Assembly (NCBI GenBank): GCA_028752905.1
Contig: JAQNBH010000015.1
Coordinates: forward strand, 34,826,163-34,890,162
Length of the DNA stretch: 64,000 bases
Direction of reading: 5' to 3'
Source of the DNA: Cladorhizidae sp. MBARI D1340-BT2
Taxonomy: Eukaryota; Porifera; Demospongiae; Poecilosclerida; Cladorhizidae
The notes below the pieces were generated by a model, which was not told where the DNA came from, searched no databases, and saw only the letters and a list, made by a program, of their open reading frames with translations. The position numbers and the translations under genes were made by a program. Positions 1-11,300 of this stretch are shown here, in pieces. Every line of letters starts with the position of its first letter. Position 1 is the stretch's first letter.

Positions 1-417
1 CACTGCCTGGTGGCCTCACCAGCAAGCACTGCCTAGTGGCAAGCACTGCCTAGTGGCCTCACCAGCAAGCACTACCCGGTGGCCTCACCAGCAAGCACTG
101 CCCGGTGGCCTCACCAGCAAGCACTGCCCGGTGGCAAGCACTGCCTAGTGGCCTCACCAGCAAGCACTGCCCGGTGGCCTCACCAGCAAGCACTGCCTAG
201 TGGCCTCACCAGCAAGCACTGCCCAGTAGCAAGCACTGCCCGGTGGCCTCACCAGCAAGCACTGCCCGGTGGCCTCACCAGCAAGCACTGCCCGGTGGCC
301 TCACCAGCAAGCACTGCCCGGTGGCCTCACCAGCAAGCACTGCCCGGTGGCCTCACCAGTAAGCATTGCCCGGTGGCCTCACCAGCAAGCACTGCCCGGT
401 GGCCTCACCAGCAAGCA
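1..417. repeat. 26-bp minisatellite at left window edge
   Basis: Tandem copies of a 26-bp unit containing CACTGCCCGGTGGCCTC, about 17 units. Some units are shortened by loss of an internal CTCACCAGCAA-like piece (GTGGCAAGCACTGCC variants). The array starts at the window edge, so its true length is unknown. Both frames read through it, giving a meaningless 119-codon ORF. Confidence 0.95.
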
Positions 418-621
418 TTTTGGTGGCTCCACTCTTAGCATGCTTCTTAGCTTCAGGGGAAGTGGCCTTATAATAACAAAACACTTCTCTCTCCAGTCAT
501 GATTCCAATATGCATATTTCTGTTCTGTACCACCGTCCAGAGACGTCGGTAAAGAGCAGAAATATGCACTTCTCATCTACGAGTAGGGAGCCTCAAGTGT
601 ATAGCTTGACAGGAGCCCGCC
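418..621. other. Unique spacer between two minisatellites
   Basis: About 200 bp of non-repetitive sequence. It holds a short inverted repeat built on GCATATTTCTG / CAGAAATATGC (around 508-570). No gene recognised. By position it could be the 3' flank of the minus-strand LINE described below, which is inference only. Confidence 0.4.
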
Positions 622-3146
622 ATGCAATGTCCTGATGGTGGACCAGGTCAGAGCATCACCTGTCACAAGGTGCATGTCCTGATGGTCGGCCAGGTCAGAG
701 CATCACCTGCCACAAGGTGCATGTCCTGATGGTGTACCAGGTCAGAGCATCACCTGCCACAAGGTACATGTCCTGATGGTGGACCAGGTCAGAGCATCAC
801 CTGCCACAAGGTGCATGTCCTGATGGTGAGTCAGGTCAGAGCATCACCTGTCACAAGGTGGATGTCCTGATGGTGGGCCAGGTCAGAGCATCACCTGCCA
901 CAAGGTGGATGTCCTGATGGTGGACCAGGTCAGAGCATCACCTGTCACAAGGTGCATGTCCTGATGGTGGGTCAGGTCAGAGCATCACCTGTCACAAGGT
1001 GCATGTCCTGATGGTGAGTCAGGTCAGAGCATCACCTGCCACAAGGTGGATGTCCTGATGGTGTACCAGGTCAGAGCATCACCTGTCACAAGGTGGATGT
1101 CCTGATGGTGGACCAGGTCAGAGCATCACCTGCCACAGGTCAGAGCATCACCTGCCACAAGGTGCATGTCCTGATGGTGGACCAGGTCAGAGCATCACCT
1201 GTCACAAGGTGGATGTCCTGATGGTGGACCAGGTCAGAGCATCACCTCTCACAAGGTGTATGTCCTGATGGTGGGCCAGGTCAGAGCATCACCTGTCACA
1301 AGGTGGATGTCCTGATGGTGGGCCAGATCAGAGCTTCACCTGCCACAAGGTGTATGTCCTGATGGTGAGTCAGGTCAGAGCATCACCTGTCACAAGGTGG
1401 ATGTCCTGATGGTGGGCCAGGTCAGAGCATCACTGGTCACAAGGTGGATGTCCTGATGGTGGACCAGGTCAGAGCATCACCTCTCACAAGGTGTATGTCC
1501 TGATGGTGGACCAGGTCAGAGCATCACCTCTCACAAGGTGGATGTCCTGATGGTGGGCCAGGTCAGAGCTTCACCTGCCACAAGGTGTATGTCCTGATGG
1601 TGAGTCAGGTCAGAGCATCACCTGTCACAAGGTGGATGTCCTGATGGTGGACCAGGTCAGAGCATCACCTCTCACAAGGTGCATCTCCTGATGGTGGGCC
1701 AGGTCAGAGCATCACCTCTCACAAGGTGCATGTCCTGATGGTGGACCAGGTCAGAGCATCACCTCTCACAAGGTGGATGTCCTGATGGTGGACCAGGTCA
1801 GAGCATCACCTGCCACAAGGTGGATGTCCTGATGGTGGGCCAGGTCAGAGCATCACCTCTCACAAGGTGGATGTCCTGATGGTGGACCAGGTCAGAGCAT
1901 CACCTGCCACAAGGTGGATGTCCTGATGGTGGACCAGGTCAGAGCATCACCTGTCACAAGGTGCATGTCCTGATGGTGGGCCAGGTCAGAGCATCACCTG
2001 CCACAAGGTGCATGTCCTGATGGTGGGCCAGGTCAGAGCATCACCTGTCACAAGGTGCATGTCCTGATGGTGGACCAGGTCAGAGCATCACCTGCCACAA
2101 GGTGCATGTCCTGATGGTGGGTCAGGTCAGAGCATCACCTGCCACTAGGTGCATGTCCTGATGGTGGACCAGGTCAGAGCATCACCTGCCACAAGGTGCA
2201 TGTCCTGATGGTGGGTCAGGTCAGAGCATCACCTGCCACAAGGTGCATGTCCTGATGGTGGGTCAGGTCAGAGCATCACCTCTCACAAGGTGCATGTCCT
2301 GATGGTGAGTCAGGTCAGAGCATCACCTGTCACAAGGTGCATGTCCTGATGGTGGACCAGGTCAGAGCATCACCTGTCACAAGGTGCATGTCCTGATGGT
2401 GGACCAGGTCAGAGCATCACCTGTCACAAGGTGCATGTCCTGATGGTGGACCAGGTCAGAGCATCACCTCTCACAAGGTGTATGTCCTGATGGTGGGCCA
2501 GGTCAGAGCATCACCTGCCACAAGGTGGGATGTCCTGATGGTGGACCAGGTCAGAGCATCACCTGCCACAGGTCAGAGCATCACCTGTCACAAGGTGAAT
2601 GTCCTGATGGTGGGCCAGGTCAGAGCATCACCTGTCACAAGGTGCATGTCCTGATGGTGAGTCAGGTCAGAGCATCACCTGCCACAAGGTGGGATGTCCT
2701 GATGGTGGACCAGGTCAGAGCATCACCTGCCACAGGTCAGAGCATCACCTGTCACAAGGTGAATGTCCTGATGGTGGACCAGGTCAGAGCATCACCTGTC
2801 ACAAGGTGCATGTCCTGATGGTGGACCAGGTCAGAGCATCACCTGCCACAAGGTGCATGTCCTGATGGTGGACCAGGTCAGAGCATCACCTGTCACAAGG
2901 TGCATGTCCTGATGGTGGGCCAGGTCAGAGCATCACCTGCCACAAGGTGCATGTCCTGATGGTGGACCAGGTCAGAGCATCACCTGCCACAAGGTGCATG
3001 TCCTGATGGTGGGCCAGGTCAGAGCATCACCTGCCACAAGGTACATGTCCTGATGGTGGGCCAGGTCAGAGCATCACCTCTCACAAGGTGCATGTCCTGA
3101 TGGTGAGTCAGGTCAGAGCATCACCTGTCACAAGGTGGATGTCCTT
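622..3146. repeat. 47-bp minisatellite derived from a LINE 3' coding end
   Basis: About 53 tandem copies of a 47-bp unit containing ATGTCCTGATGGTGGACC and GTCAGAGCATCACCTG. A few shorter units occur where CACAGGTCAGAGCATCACCTG runs follow each other (e.g. near 1135, 2570, 2730). At the right end the last unit passes into unique DNA whose minus-strand reading is the C-terminal part of a LINE protein: GGIKDIHLVTGDALT, then the array. Repeat units read VTGDALTW on the minus strand, so the unit appears to be copied from those codons. Confidence 0.9.
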
Positions 3147-6100
3147 GATGCCTCCTTGAAATTTCCTCAGTATGGAATGATTCATAATATGAGGAATGGT
3201 CAGATTTGGATAGCCACAGTCGCATGCCGAGTTACTTGGAACTTGAGAGATGACATGCAGTCCTGGCATGTAGTGTGCAGAGGATCCCATTGAGGCAGTC
3301 CAGTGTTTCCTACTGAGGTTGAACCCTGGAGGTACCTCAGTAAGATCTTGCACAAACCTTTTCCCAGACACTGCGCCAAACTCTCTTTGGAACAAAATCT
3401 GCTTCATTCCGGGACTCTGCAGAGACCCAGGAGTGTTTCCATGATTTTAGTCGTAGTCTGGGCAGATTCTCTAGGTCATCGTGAATACGTAGGTCTTGGT
3501 TGGTTTGAATGCAGTCATGTTCCCTCAGGGTCCTCACCTTCCCTCGTACGTCAGGTGGTGTGATATTGGACAGGACTGGCGGCCACTGTAGGGGAGTAGA
3601 TTCCACTGTACCGCCGACTCTCTGCAGTGATGACTTCAAGATGGTGTGGAGGCATTTGGTGTGCCGACTCTCAGCCTCCCCACGTCCCCACAGGAGCAGT
3701 ACACAGCTGTTGCCACACAAGAGCATTTGTCCGAAAGATGCATGCGCTGGAGTCCCAGCGAGTCCCTGCCAGTTTCCAATGGTGCTTGCTCTGGACTTGA
3801 TCCTTTTCACTTGCTCACTGTGTGCAAGACTGCAGTCTAAGATTACCCCTGAGGTGCTCACCGTATGCAAGACTGCAGTCTAAGATTACCCCTGAGGTGC
3901 TCACTGCAAGACTGCAGTCTAAGATTACCCCTGAGGTGCTCACCGTATGCAAGACTGCAGTCTAAGATTACCCCCGAGGTGCTCACTGCAAGACTGCAGT
4001 CTAAGATTACCCCTGAGGTGCTCACCGTATGCAAGACTGCAGTCTAAGATTACCCCTGAGGTGCTCACTGTATGCATGCAAGACTGCAGTCTAAGATTAC
4101 CCCTGAGGTGCTCACTGTATGCATGCAAGACTGCAGTCTAAGATTACCCCCGAGGTGCTCACTGCAAGACTGCAGTCTAAGATTACCCCTGAGGTGCTCA
4201 CCGTATGCAAGACTGCAGTCTAAGATTACCCCTGAGGTGCTCACCGTATGCAAGACTGCAGTCTAAGATAACCCCTGAGGTGCTCACCGCATGCAAGACT
4301 GCAGTCTAAGATTACCCCTGAGGTGCTCACCGTATGCAAGACTGCAGTCTAAGATAACCCCTGAGGTGCTCACCGCATGCAAGACTGCAGTCTAAGATTA
4401 CCCCTGAGGTGCTCACTGCAAGACTGCGGTCTAAGATTACCCCTGAGGTGCTCACTGTATGCAAGACTCCGGCCTAAGATTACCCCTGAGGTGCTCACTG
4501 TATGCAAGACTGCAGTCTAAGATTACCCCTGAGGTGCTCACTGCAAGACTGCAGTCTAAGATTACCCCTGAGGTGCTCACCGTATGCAAGACTGCAGTCT
4601 AAGATTACCCCTGAGGTGCTCACTGTATGCAAGACTGCAGTCTAAGATTACCCCTGAGGTGCTCACTGTATGCATGCAAGACTGCAGTCTAAGATTACCC
4701 CTGAGGTGCTCACCGTATGCAAGACTGCAGTCTAAGATTACCCCTGAGGTGCTCACTGTATGCAAGACTGCAGTCTAAGATTACCCCTGAGGTGCTCACC
4801 GTATGCAAGACTGCAGTCTAAGATTACCCCTGAGGTGCTCACTGCAAGACTGCAGTCTAAGATTACCCCTGAGGTGCTCACTGTATGCAAGACTGCAGTC
4901 TAAGATTACCCCTGAGGTGCTCACTGCAAGACTGCAGTCTAAGATTACCCCTGAGGTGCTTTGGGTACTTCTAACACTTGAATTATTTGCCACAGAAAGT
5001 CATCTAGTGCTCACTGTTAGCCAGACAGTTGGTGAGATGAAAGATAGTGAAGGTAATATTGGTTGGGTTTGGACGCAGGCGCCTGATGTGAAGTATTCCC
5101 TTGCAGGGGACTGTTGATGTCATCAAGATTATCTGCTCTAGTGGCAAGTGCAAGATGTCTACCCAGCATCGTCTTAGGAAGATTTCCTTGAGGTGTTGCA
5201 AGGCATGGGCGGATGGCACTCGTAAGGGGAGTTGAGGGCATTTAAAAAAAAAAAATTTTTTTTTTTACATGTGGTTACAACTTTAGAGCTCCGTAGATTC
5301 TGCAAACTTCATGGTATGGACTTGATATATAGCTCAAAAGATAGGTCTCTCTGTGTGCTCTCTTTTGATACTAAAATATGTTTCATAGGTATAACTATAG
5401 GCAAGTTACTAGACCCTAAAGTGGAGGGAGCTCAAAAACCTGAATCCCTGCAACCTCCGCCAAAATAACTCCAATTGCTAAGTGCAATTTTTTTTAAATT
5501 GGTACGAGTGGCTACTAGAGCATGCAACGACCTTTTTCATTAGGCGTTAAAATTTTAGTACGTGGTCAAGCGCGCGGGTGGAAAATTGATTACGTTGATT
5601 TTTAAAGAGTATTGGCGCAAGAACAGATCCTGTGGTAGCCCAGCATTCAAAGACTGTGTGTTTGTTTTAGCCCCAGGAGAAACCTTGTACCTACGACTGC
5701 TGAGGATGGATGAGAGTACACGTCGGATAGCTCGGCACTTGAGGACTTGGCAGCTTTGAGAAGGAGGCCTTGACGCCACGCAGTGTCATAGGCTGACGAC
5801 AGTTCAATGAGTGCAAGACCGGTCTTACTGGGAGGAGGGGGGTGGGGGGGTGGGGGTTGATATCCTGTCTCACTGCAGAGTAGGCATGAGGACCTGATCA
5901 GCACAGCTCCTACGAAGTCTAAGACCAGCTTGTTCCTTGGGCAGGATTGGCTCAACAAGTGGAGGAGAACTTAGTCAGCAGTAGGCGCTCAAATAACTTG
6001 CAGGAAATGCAAATGAGTGAGATGGGTTGATAGCTAGGTGGATTAGAGCAGATTTTCCTGGCTTGAAGAGAGCAATGATTTTAGTCTTCTCCGAATAGTT

Positions 6101-7160
6101 GCAGTGCATGGACCGTGGTGAAAAGCAAAGCCTGTCCCTCACATCCGTAGGGTCCGAGTTCCTTGGCAATTTGGAGTACATGTCTTCAACACCTGCAGCT
6201 CTCATTGCTTCAATGGAGGAGAGGCCTGCATCAATATCAGCTCTGGTGTGGGGGTTACAGAGAGGAGACATTGGTGGCGATGAGGAGATGATCTCTGTGA
6301 GGATTTTTCTTCACTTCTCGTCGGGCTTCTTCAGTCGAGGGCCCCCTTAGAGTTGCCCAGCAGTCTAGCGGCAACTGCACGTGCTAAAACTTGAGGTGGC
6401 TGGTGAGTTGCGCGTGAGGCAGCTCTAAGACGTCTAAGGAGATTCCAGGCATTTCTGCTCGATGGTGTGAAATAGAGTTCTTTGATAGACTCTTGTCAGC
6501 GTTGTTGTCTGGTTACATATAAAGATAAGAGCTCTTGTAACAACACCAGGGTTGCCCGAGGCTTTGCATTGTTTCCGGAGTTCCTCATTGGCTGGCGTCC
6601 AGCAGGGCGTGAAGGATTTGTGAAACCTCATGTGATGTCGGATGCAGTGTTTTGCAGCGTCAATCAAGATGTTACAAAAGATAACTCTTGGAGACAGGGC
6701 CGAGCACAGTGAGATTTTCTTCGGCTTCACCCATGAAACCTTCCCAGTTTGCTTTCCTGAAATCCCAGCAGAGGAGTGGCTTAGAATTAATCAGAGGAAT
6801 TCTGAATACCAACATGAATCAAAGCTGACCGATGCTCTACGTGTGAAATCCCGGAGGTACTGTAGAAGGAGACAGTTATCAGCATCTTGAGAAGAAATCA
6901 CAGGTCATGAGTGTAATCCTTCCTCCATCTGCATGAATGGAAAGACCCTTGGTGTCGTCCAGGTGATGAGGATCACTGGCAGAGACACAAGCTGTCAGGT
7001 CATAACACTTTGCTCGAGACAGACAAGTTCGGTGCGAGGGGGTTCTCCCTATGATGCAGAAGAAGTGGGCCTGAGAGACTTGTTTGGACAGTTCATCGTC
7101 ATGGTAACTGAGAAGAAAGGGGCTGCAAATGTTGAAACAGGGCGGAGCACATGAAGATTG
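3130..7160 (-). mobile_element. Decayed non-LTR retrotransposon (Jockey/CR1-like LINE), interrupted by a minisatellite
   Basis: Read on the minus strand from 7160 down. A linker after the endonuclease contains LLCWDFRKANWEGF (about 6760). It is followed by AAKHCIRHHMRFHKSFTPCW (6430-6650), KTKIIALFKPGK (about 6070), the RT core KTGLALIELSSAYDTAW (about 5800), VVGTRFLLGLKQTHSLNAGL (about 5660) and LRPNPTNITFTIFHLTN (about 5030). The post-RT part has GVILDCSLAHSEQVKRIKSR (about 3800), STPLQWPPVLSNITPPDVR (about 3570) and the C-terminal CDCG..H zinc motif with GGIKDIH (about 3150-3230). The order matches Jockey/CR1-type ORF2. Multiple stops and frameshifts make it a fossil. The region 3816-4962 is a tandem expansion within its codons. 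It probably sits in an upstream intron of zfyve21. Confidence 0.8.
3816..4962. repeat. 39/43/47-bp minisatellite inside the LINE
   Basis: About 27 tandem units sharing GACTGCAGTCTAAGATTACC and CTGAGGTGCTCAC. Lengths vary (39, 43 or 47 bp) by presence of 4-bp blocks (TATG, TGCA) at the unit junction. The minus-strand reading of one unit is SGVILDCSLAYSEHL, which resembles the conserved YLGVxLDRxLxYxxH segment of LINE ORF2. The flanking LINE codons run into the array on both sides, KYPK from the right and VKRIKSR on the left. Confidence 0.92.
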
Positions 7161-7902
7161 TCATTCCCCCCAACCCAAGCAAACTAATTTCATGTCAAAG
7201 CTTGTGGTCATTTCTGAAGCGTTCCTTGACAAACGGCCACAACCTCCAACATTGTGTGGAAAGACACTTACTACAGAGTTGTGACCTCACACCACTTCAC
7301 ACTACACCTCTTTAAGTGTGTAAAAATTAGGTGTGTAAAAAGAAACACTCTGGTGGTCATGTGGTGGTCATGTGATGGACTTTGCCTCATCAGGTGCTCT
7401 GTGGCGCCAAATCTCGACTGAAATGATTTGCATGGTGGTTAGAGGGAAGAAGTGGTGACTCCTTGCACCTGCCCCCAGTTCACCCATTCACAGACTTCTT
7501 AGGTTCCTCCTTGGCTCACTTCCACATGGTGCATGTCTCGCAGTCTCTCTTACGGCATCGTCATGACAACACATCAACAACACTGCACACGGTACGGCAT
7601 TGGCATGTTCCAATTCCTCCAGCCCGTGCTATAGCCACTTCCCATAACGTGCTAGTCGTCCCCCATATTAGTGGGGGGGGGGGGGGGGGGGGGGGATCCT
7701 CTCCGCTTTCCTCTCCTCTTTCCCTCGTAAGGCTTACTAAGGCATTAGCAGTCATCCAAGATTGTCATATTTTATGCAAGATTAGAGAAATTGCCAGAAT
7801 TTAATGTCGTCCAGACCTCTAATGTTACTCTCAAGTCAGTCTCATTGGGGCTGACCATAGGTGGGGGGAGGGGGGGGGGGGGAAGTAATCTCATTGCGAC
7901 TG
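7161..7902. other. Unassigned sequence with poly-G run
   Basis: No recognised gene. Holds two tandem GTGGTCATGTG copies (about 7350-7372) and a run of about 20 G (7673-7694). An open stretch at 7463-7804 has no recognisable protein similarity. If zfyve21 extends upstream, this is intronic. Confidence 0.4.
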
Positions 7903-8150
7903 ACGGTGCAGGGGAGTATCCTCTGTGGGGCTGACCACGGGTGCAGGGGAGTATCCTCTGTGGGGCTGACCACGGGTGCAGGGGAGTATCCTCTGTGGGG
8001 CTGACCACGGGTGCAGGGGAGTATCCTCTGTGGGGATGACCACGGGTGCAGGGGAGTATCCTCTGTGGGGATGACCACGGGTGCGGGGGAGTATCCTCTG
8101 TGGGGATGACCACGGGTGCAGGGGAGTATCCTCAGTGGGGCTGACCATGG
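7903..8150. repeat. 35-bp minisatellite upstream of the FYVE exon
   Basis: About seven copies of a 35-bp unit containing GGTGCAGGGGAGTATCC and GTGGGGCTGACCAC. It ends about 80 bp before the splice acceptor of the zfyve21 FYVE exon and is flanked by G-rich tracts (7862-7883 and 8153-8170). Confidence 0.93.
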
Positions 8151-8229
8151 GTGAGGGGAGGGGAGGGTGGGGTGCAGTGGCAACAACCCAACAATTTGTG
8201 TTCCTCCGCACTTTCTCCGGTCCCTGTAG

Positions 8230-8395
8230 CATCACTGCCGGCGTTGCGGGGACGTGGTGTGCGGGCACTGCTGTGAACGTACGCCGCTCACTCGCATGGG
8301 GTACGTGGACCCGGTGCTGGTCTGCCACAGGTGTGTGCCCGTGTGCAAGATGGAGGAGGAGTTCATGAACCATCATCTCAAATACCTCATCACCG
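8230..8395 (+). CDS. zfyve21: zfyve21 exon: FYVE C-terminal half
   Basis: Acceptor TCCCTGTAG ends at 8229 and donor GTACGT starts at 8396. The exon has 55 codons plus one base. It begins exactly at HHC of the FYVE RKHHCR signature (phase 0) and holds six zinc-ligand cysteines: HHCRRC, CGHCC and VCHRC. Codons then run to LKYLITG, equivalent to LKVLLSG in vertebrate ZFYVE21. It is too short for the ORF criterion but clear from the domain pattern. Confidence 0.85.
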
Positions 8396-11300
8396 GTACG
8401 TAACCACACCACTCAAATACTGCATGGGGGGGGAGGGGGAGGGGGGGGAGGTTCTTCAACAAGTGTTGAATATTTGTGGTTTTTATGATGAGAATCCAGC
8501 CTGCAAATATTGCCGGTAGTGGGTGTGGCTGAGGTGCAGCAGGGCATAGAGTGATTTCCAACCCACGAGTATTTTTTCCCATGCAAATTTTGCTGTCAGT
8601 TGCTCTCTGCGAAAATTTATTTGCTCGAAAGTTTCCCTTTATATGGCATACGCGAGGACGTTGGTTTAGTGCTAGTGTTACACAGGTTTAGTGCTAGTGT
8701 TACTCAGGTTTAGTGCTAGTGTTACACAGGTTTAGTGCTAGTGTTACTCAGGTTTAGTGCTAGTGTTACTCAGGTTTAGTGCTAGTGTTACTCAGGTTTA
8801 GTGCTAGTGTTACTCAGGTTTAGTGCTAGTGTTACTCAGGTTTAGTGCTCAGGTTTAGTGCTAGTTTACGCAGTGTGTGTGGACACAAGATTGGGGCAGA
8901 TTTGGATCACTAGCTGGTTGGATCTTGTACTGGAAATGTCTGAGACTGTTAGTCAATCAGTGTGACCAGTTTCTCCAATGAGAGGATGTCTAATTATATA
9001 TTACCCCTGTTGTAATTGATGCTACCCCCATTTAAACTCTTTCAATTGTGGCTTATAAAACTACCTCATACATGTAGCTTGGCCAGGCCATGCCATCTAC
9101 AGATGTCCATCTTATTACCGAGATTCTTGGGTGCTAATTCTACTGAGAGCCCATGCTAGCATTGGTATTGCAATGAAAACTGCCTTGCTAATTGCTGACA
9201 CTATATCTTTAAATAAACTTGTCAGCATTGAAGCTGATGATCGACGACTTGTTTCTGGCTATGTAGACTACACATGTTCTTGTATTGGAGCTTCATGTTA
9301 ACAGACCAATCAAACAAGTGTCAGTCGTTCCCATACTTCTCATTATTGCCTCTGGCCTGATGCAGTTTAATGTCACCATTGGCCATTTTTCTCCTGTTTG
9401 TTGTCCATGTTGAGAATGTCTGTTTTTTTGTTCTTGAAAGTGGCCAGGTAATTGCTAAGTGCTTTTCTCTGTTTATTTATTACCTGTCACTTAATGGACC
9501 TAACCACCCCCTCTCCTAAACCTGCACTTATGGACCTAACCACCCCCCCCCCCCTCCTAAACCTGCACTTATGGACCTAACCTCCCCAGCCCCCTGCACT
9601 TAATGACCATGCTGCATACCTTACAGAATACATAGAATAGAGTGGGTGGCGGTGTCTTTAGTTAGAGATGTAGGGCTAGGGATGTAGGGCTAGAGATGTA
9701 CATCTCTAGCCCTACATCCCTAGCCCTACATCCCTAGCCCTACATCCCTAGCCCTATATCCCTAGCCCTACATCCCTAGCCCTATATCCCTAGCCCTACA
9801 TCTCTAGCCCTACATCCCTAGCCCTACATCCCTAGTGCCTACATCCCTAGCCCTACATCTAGCCCTACATCCCTAGCCCTAGCCCTACATCCCTAGCCCT
9901 ACATCTCTAGCCCTACATCCCTAGCCCTACATCCCTAGCCCTACATCTCTAGCCCTACATCCCTAGCCCTACATCTCTAGTAGCCCTACATCCCTAGTGC
10001 CTACATCTCTAGCCCTACATCCCTAGCCCTACATCCCTAGCCCTACATCTCTAGCCCTACATCCCTAGCCCTACATCTCTAGCCCTACATCCCTAGCCCT
10101 ACATCCCTAGCCCTACATCTCTAGCCCTACATCCCTAGCCCTACATCCCTATCCCTACATCTCTAGCCCTACATCCCTAGCCCTACATCCCTAGTGCCTA
10201 CATCCCTAGCCCTACATCCCTAGCCCTACATCCCTAGCCCTACATCCCTAGCCCTACATCCCTAGCCCTACATCCCTAGCCCTACATCCCTAGCCCTATA
10301 TCTCTAGCCCTACATCCCTAGCCCTACATCCTTAGCCCTACATCTCTAGCCCTACATCCCTAGCCCTACATCTCTAGCCCTACATCCCTAGCCCTACATC
10401 CCTAGCCCTACATCTCTAGCCCTACATCCCTAGCCCTACATCCCTAGTGCCTACATCCCTAGCCCTACATCCCTAGCCCTACATCCCTAGCCCTACATCC
10501 CTAGCCCTACATCCCTAGCCCTACATCCCTAGCCCTACATCTCTAGCCCTACATCCCTAGCCCTACATCCCTAGCCCTACATCTCTAGCCCTAGCCCTAC
10601 ATCCCTAGTGCCTACATACCTAGCCCTACATCCCTAGCCCTACATCCCTAGCCCTACATCTCTAGCCCTACATCCCTAGCCATACATCCTTAGCCCTACA
10701 TCTCTAGCCCTACATCCCTATCCCTACATCTCTAGCCCTACATCCCTAGCCCTACATCCCTAGCCCTACATCCCTAGCCCTACATCTCTAGCCCTACATC
10801 CCTAGCCCTACATCCCTAGTGCCTACATCCCTAGCCCTACATCCCTAGCCCTACATTCCTAGCCCTACATCCCTAGCCCTACTAGCCCTACATCCCTAGC
10901 CCTACATCCCTAGCCCTACATCCCTAGCCCTTCATCCCTAGCCCTACATCCCTAGCCCAACATCCCTAGCCCTACATCCCTAGCCCTACATCCCTAGCCC
11001 TACATCCCTAGCCCTACATCCCTAGCCCTACATCTCTAGCCCTACATCCCTAGCCCTACATCCCTAGCCCTACATCCCTAGGCCTACATCCCTAGCCCTA
11101 CATCCCTAGCCCTACATCCCTAGCCCTACATCCTTAGCCCTACATCTCTAGCCCTACATCCCTAGCCCTACATCCCTAGTGCCTACATCCCTAGCCCTAC
11201 ATCCCTAGCCCTACATCCCTAGCCCTACATTCCTAGCCCTACATCCCTAGCCCTACATCCCTAGCCCTACATCTCTAGCCCTACATCCCTAGCCCTACAT

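Noticed and set aside
1..5000. CRISPR array
   Set aside because: The repeats are directly tandem without unique spacers, there are no cas genes, and the DNA is eukaryotic.
7463..7804. Missing first FYVE half in this ORF
   Set aside because: No CxxC, no WVxD or RK motif at its end, and a poly-G run interrupts it.
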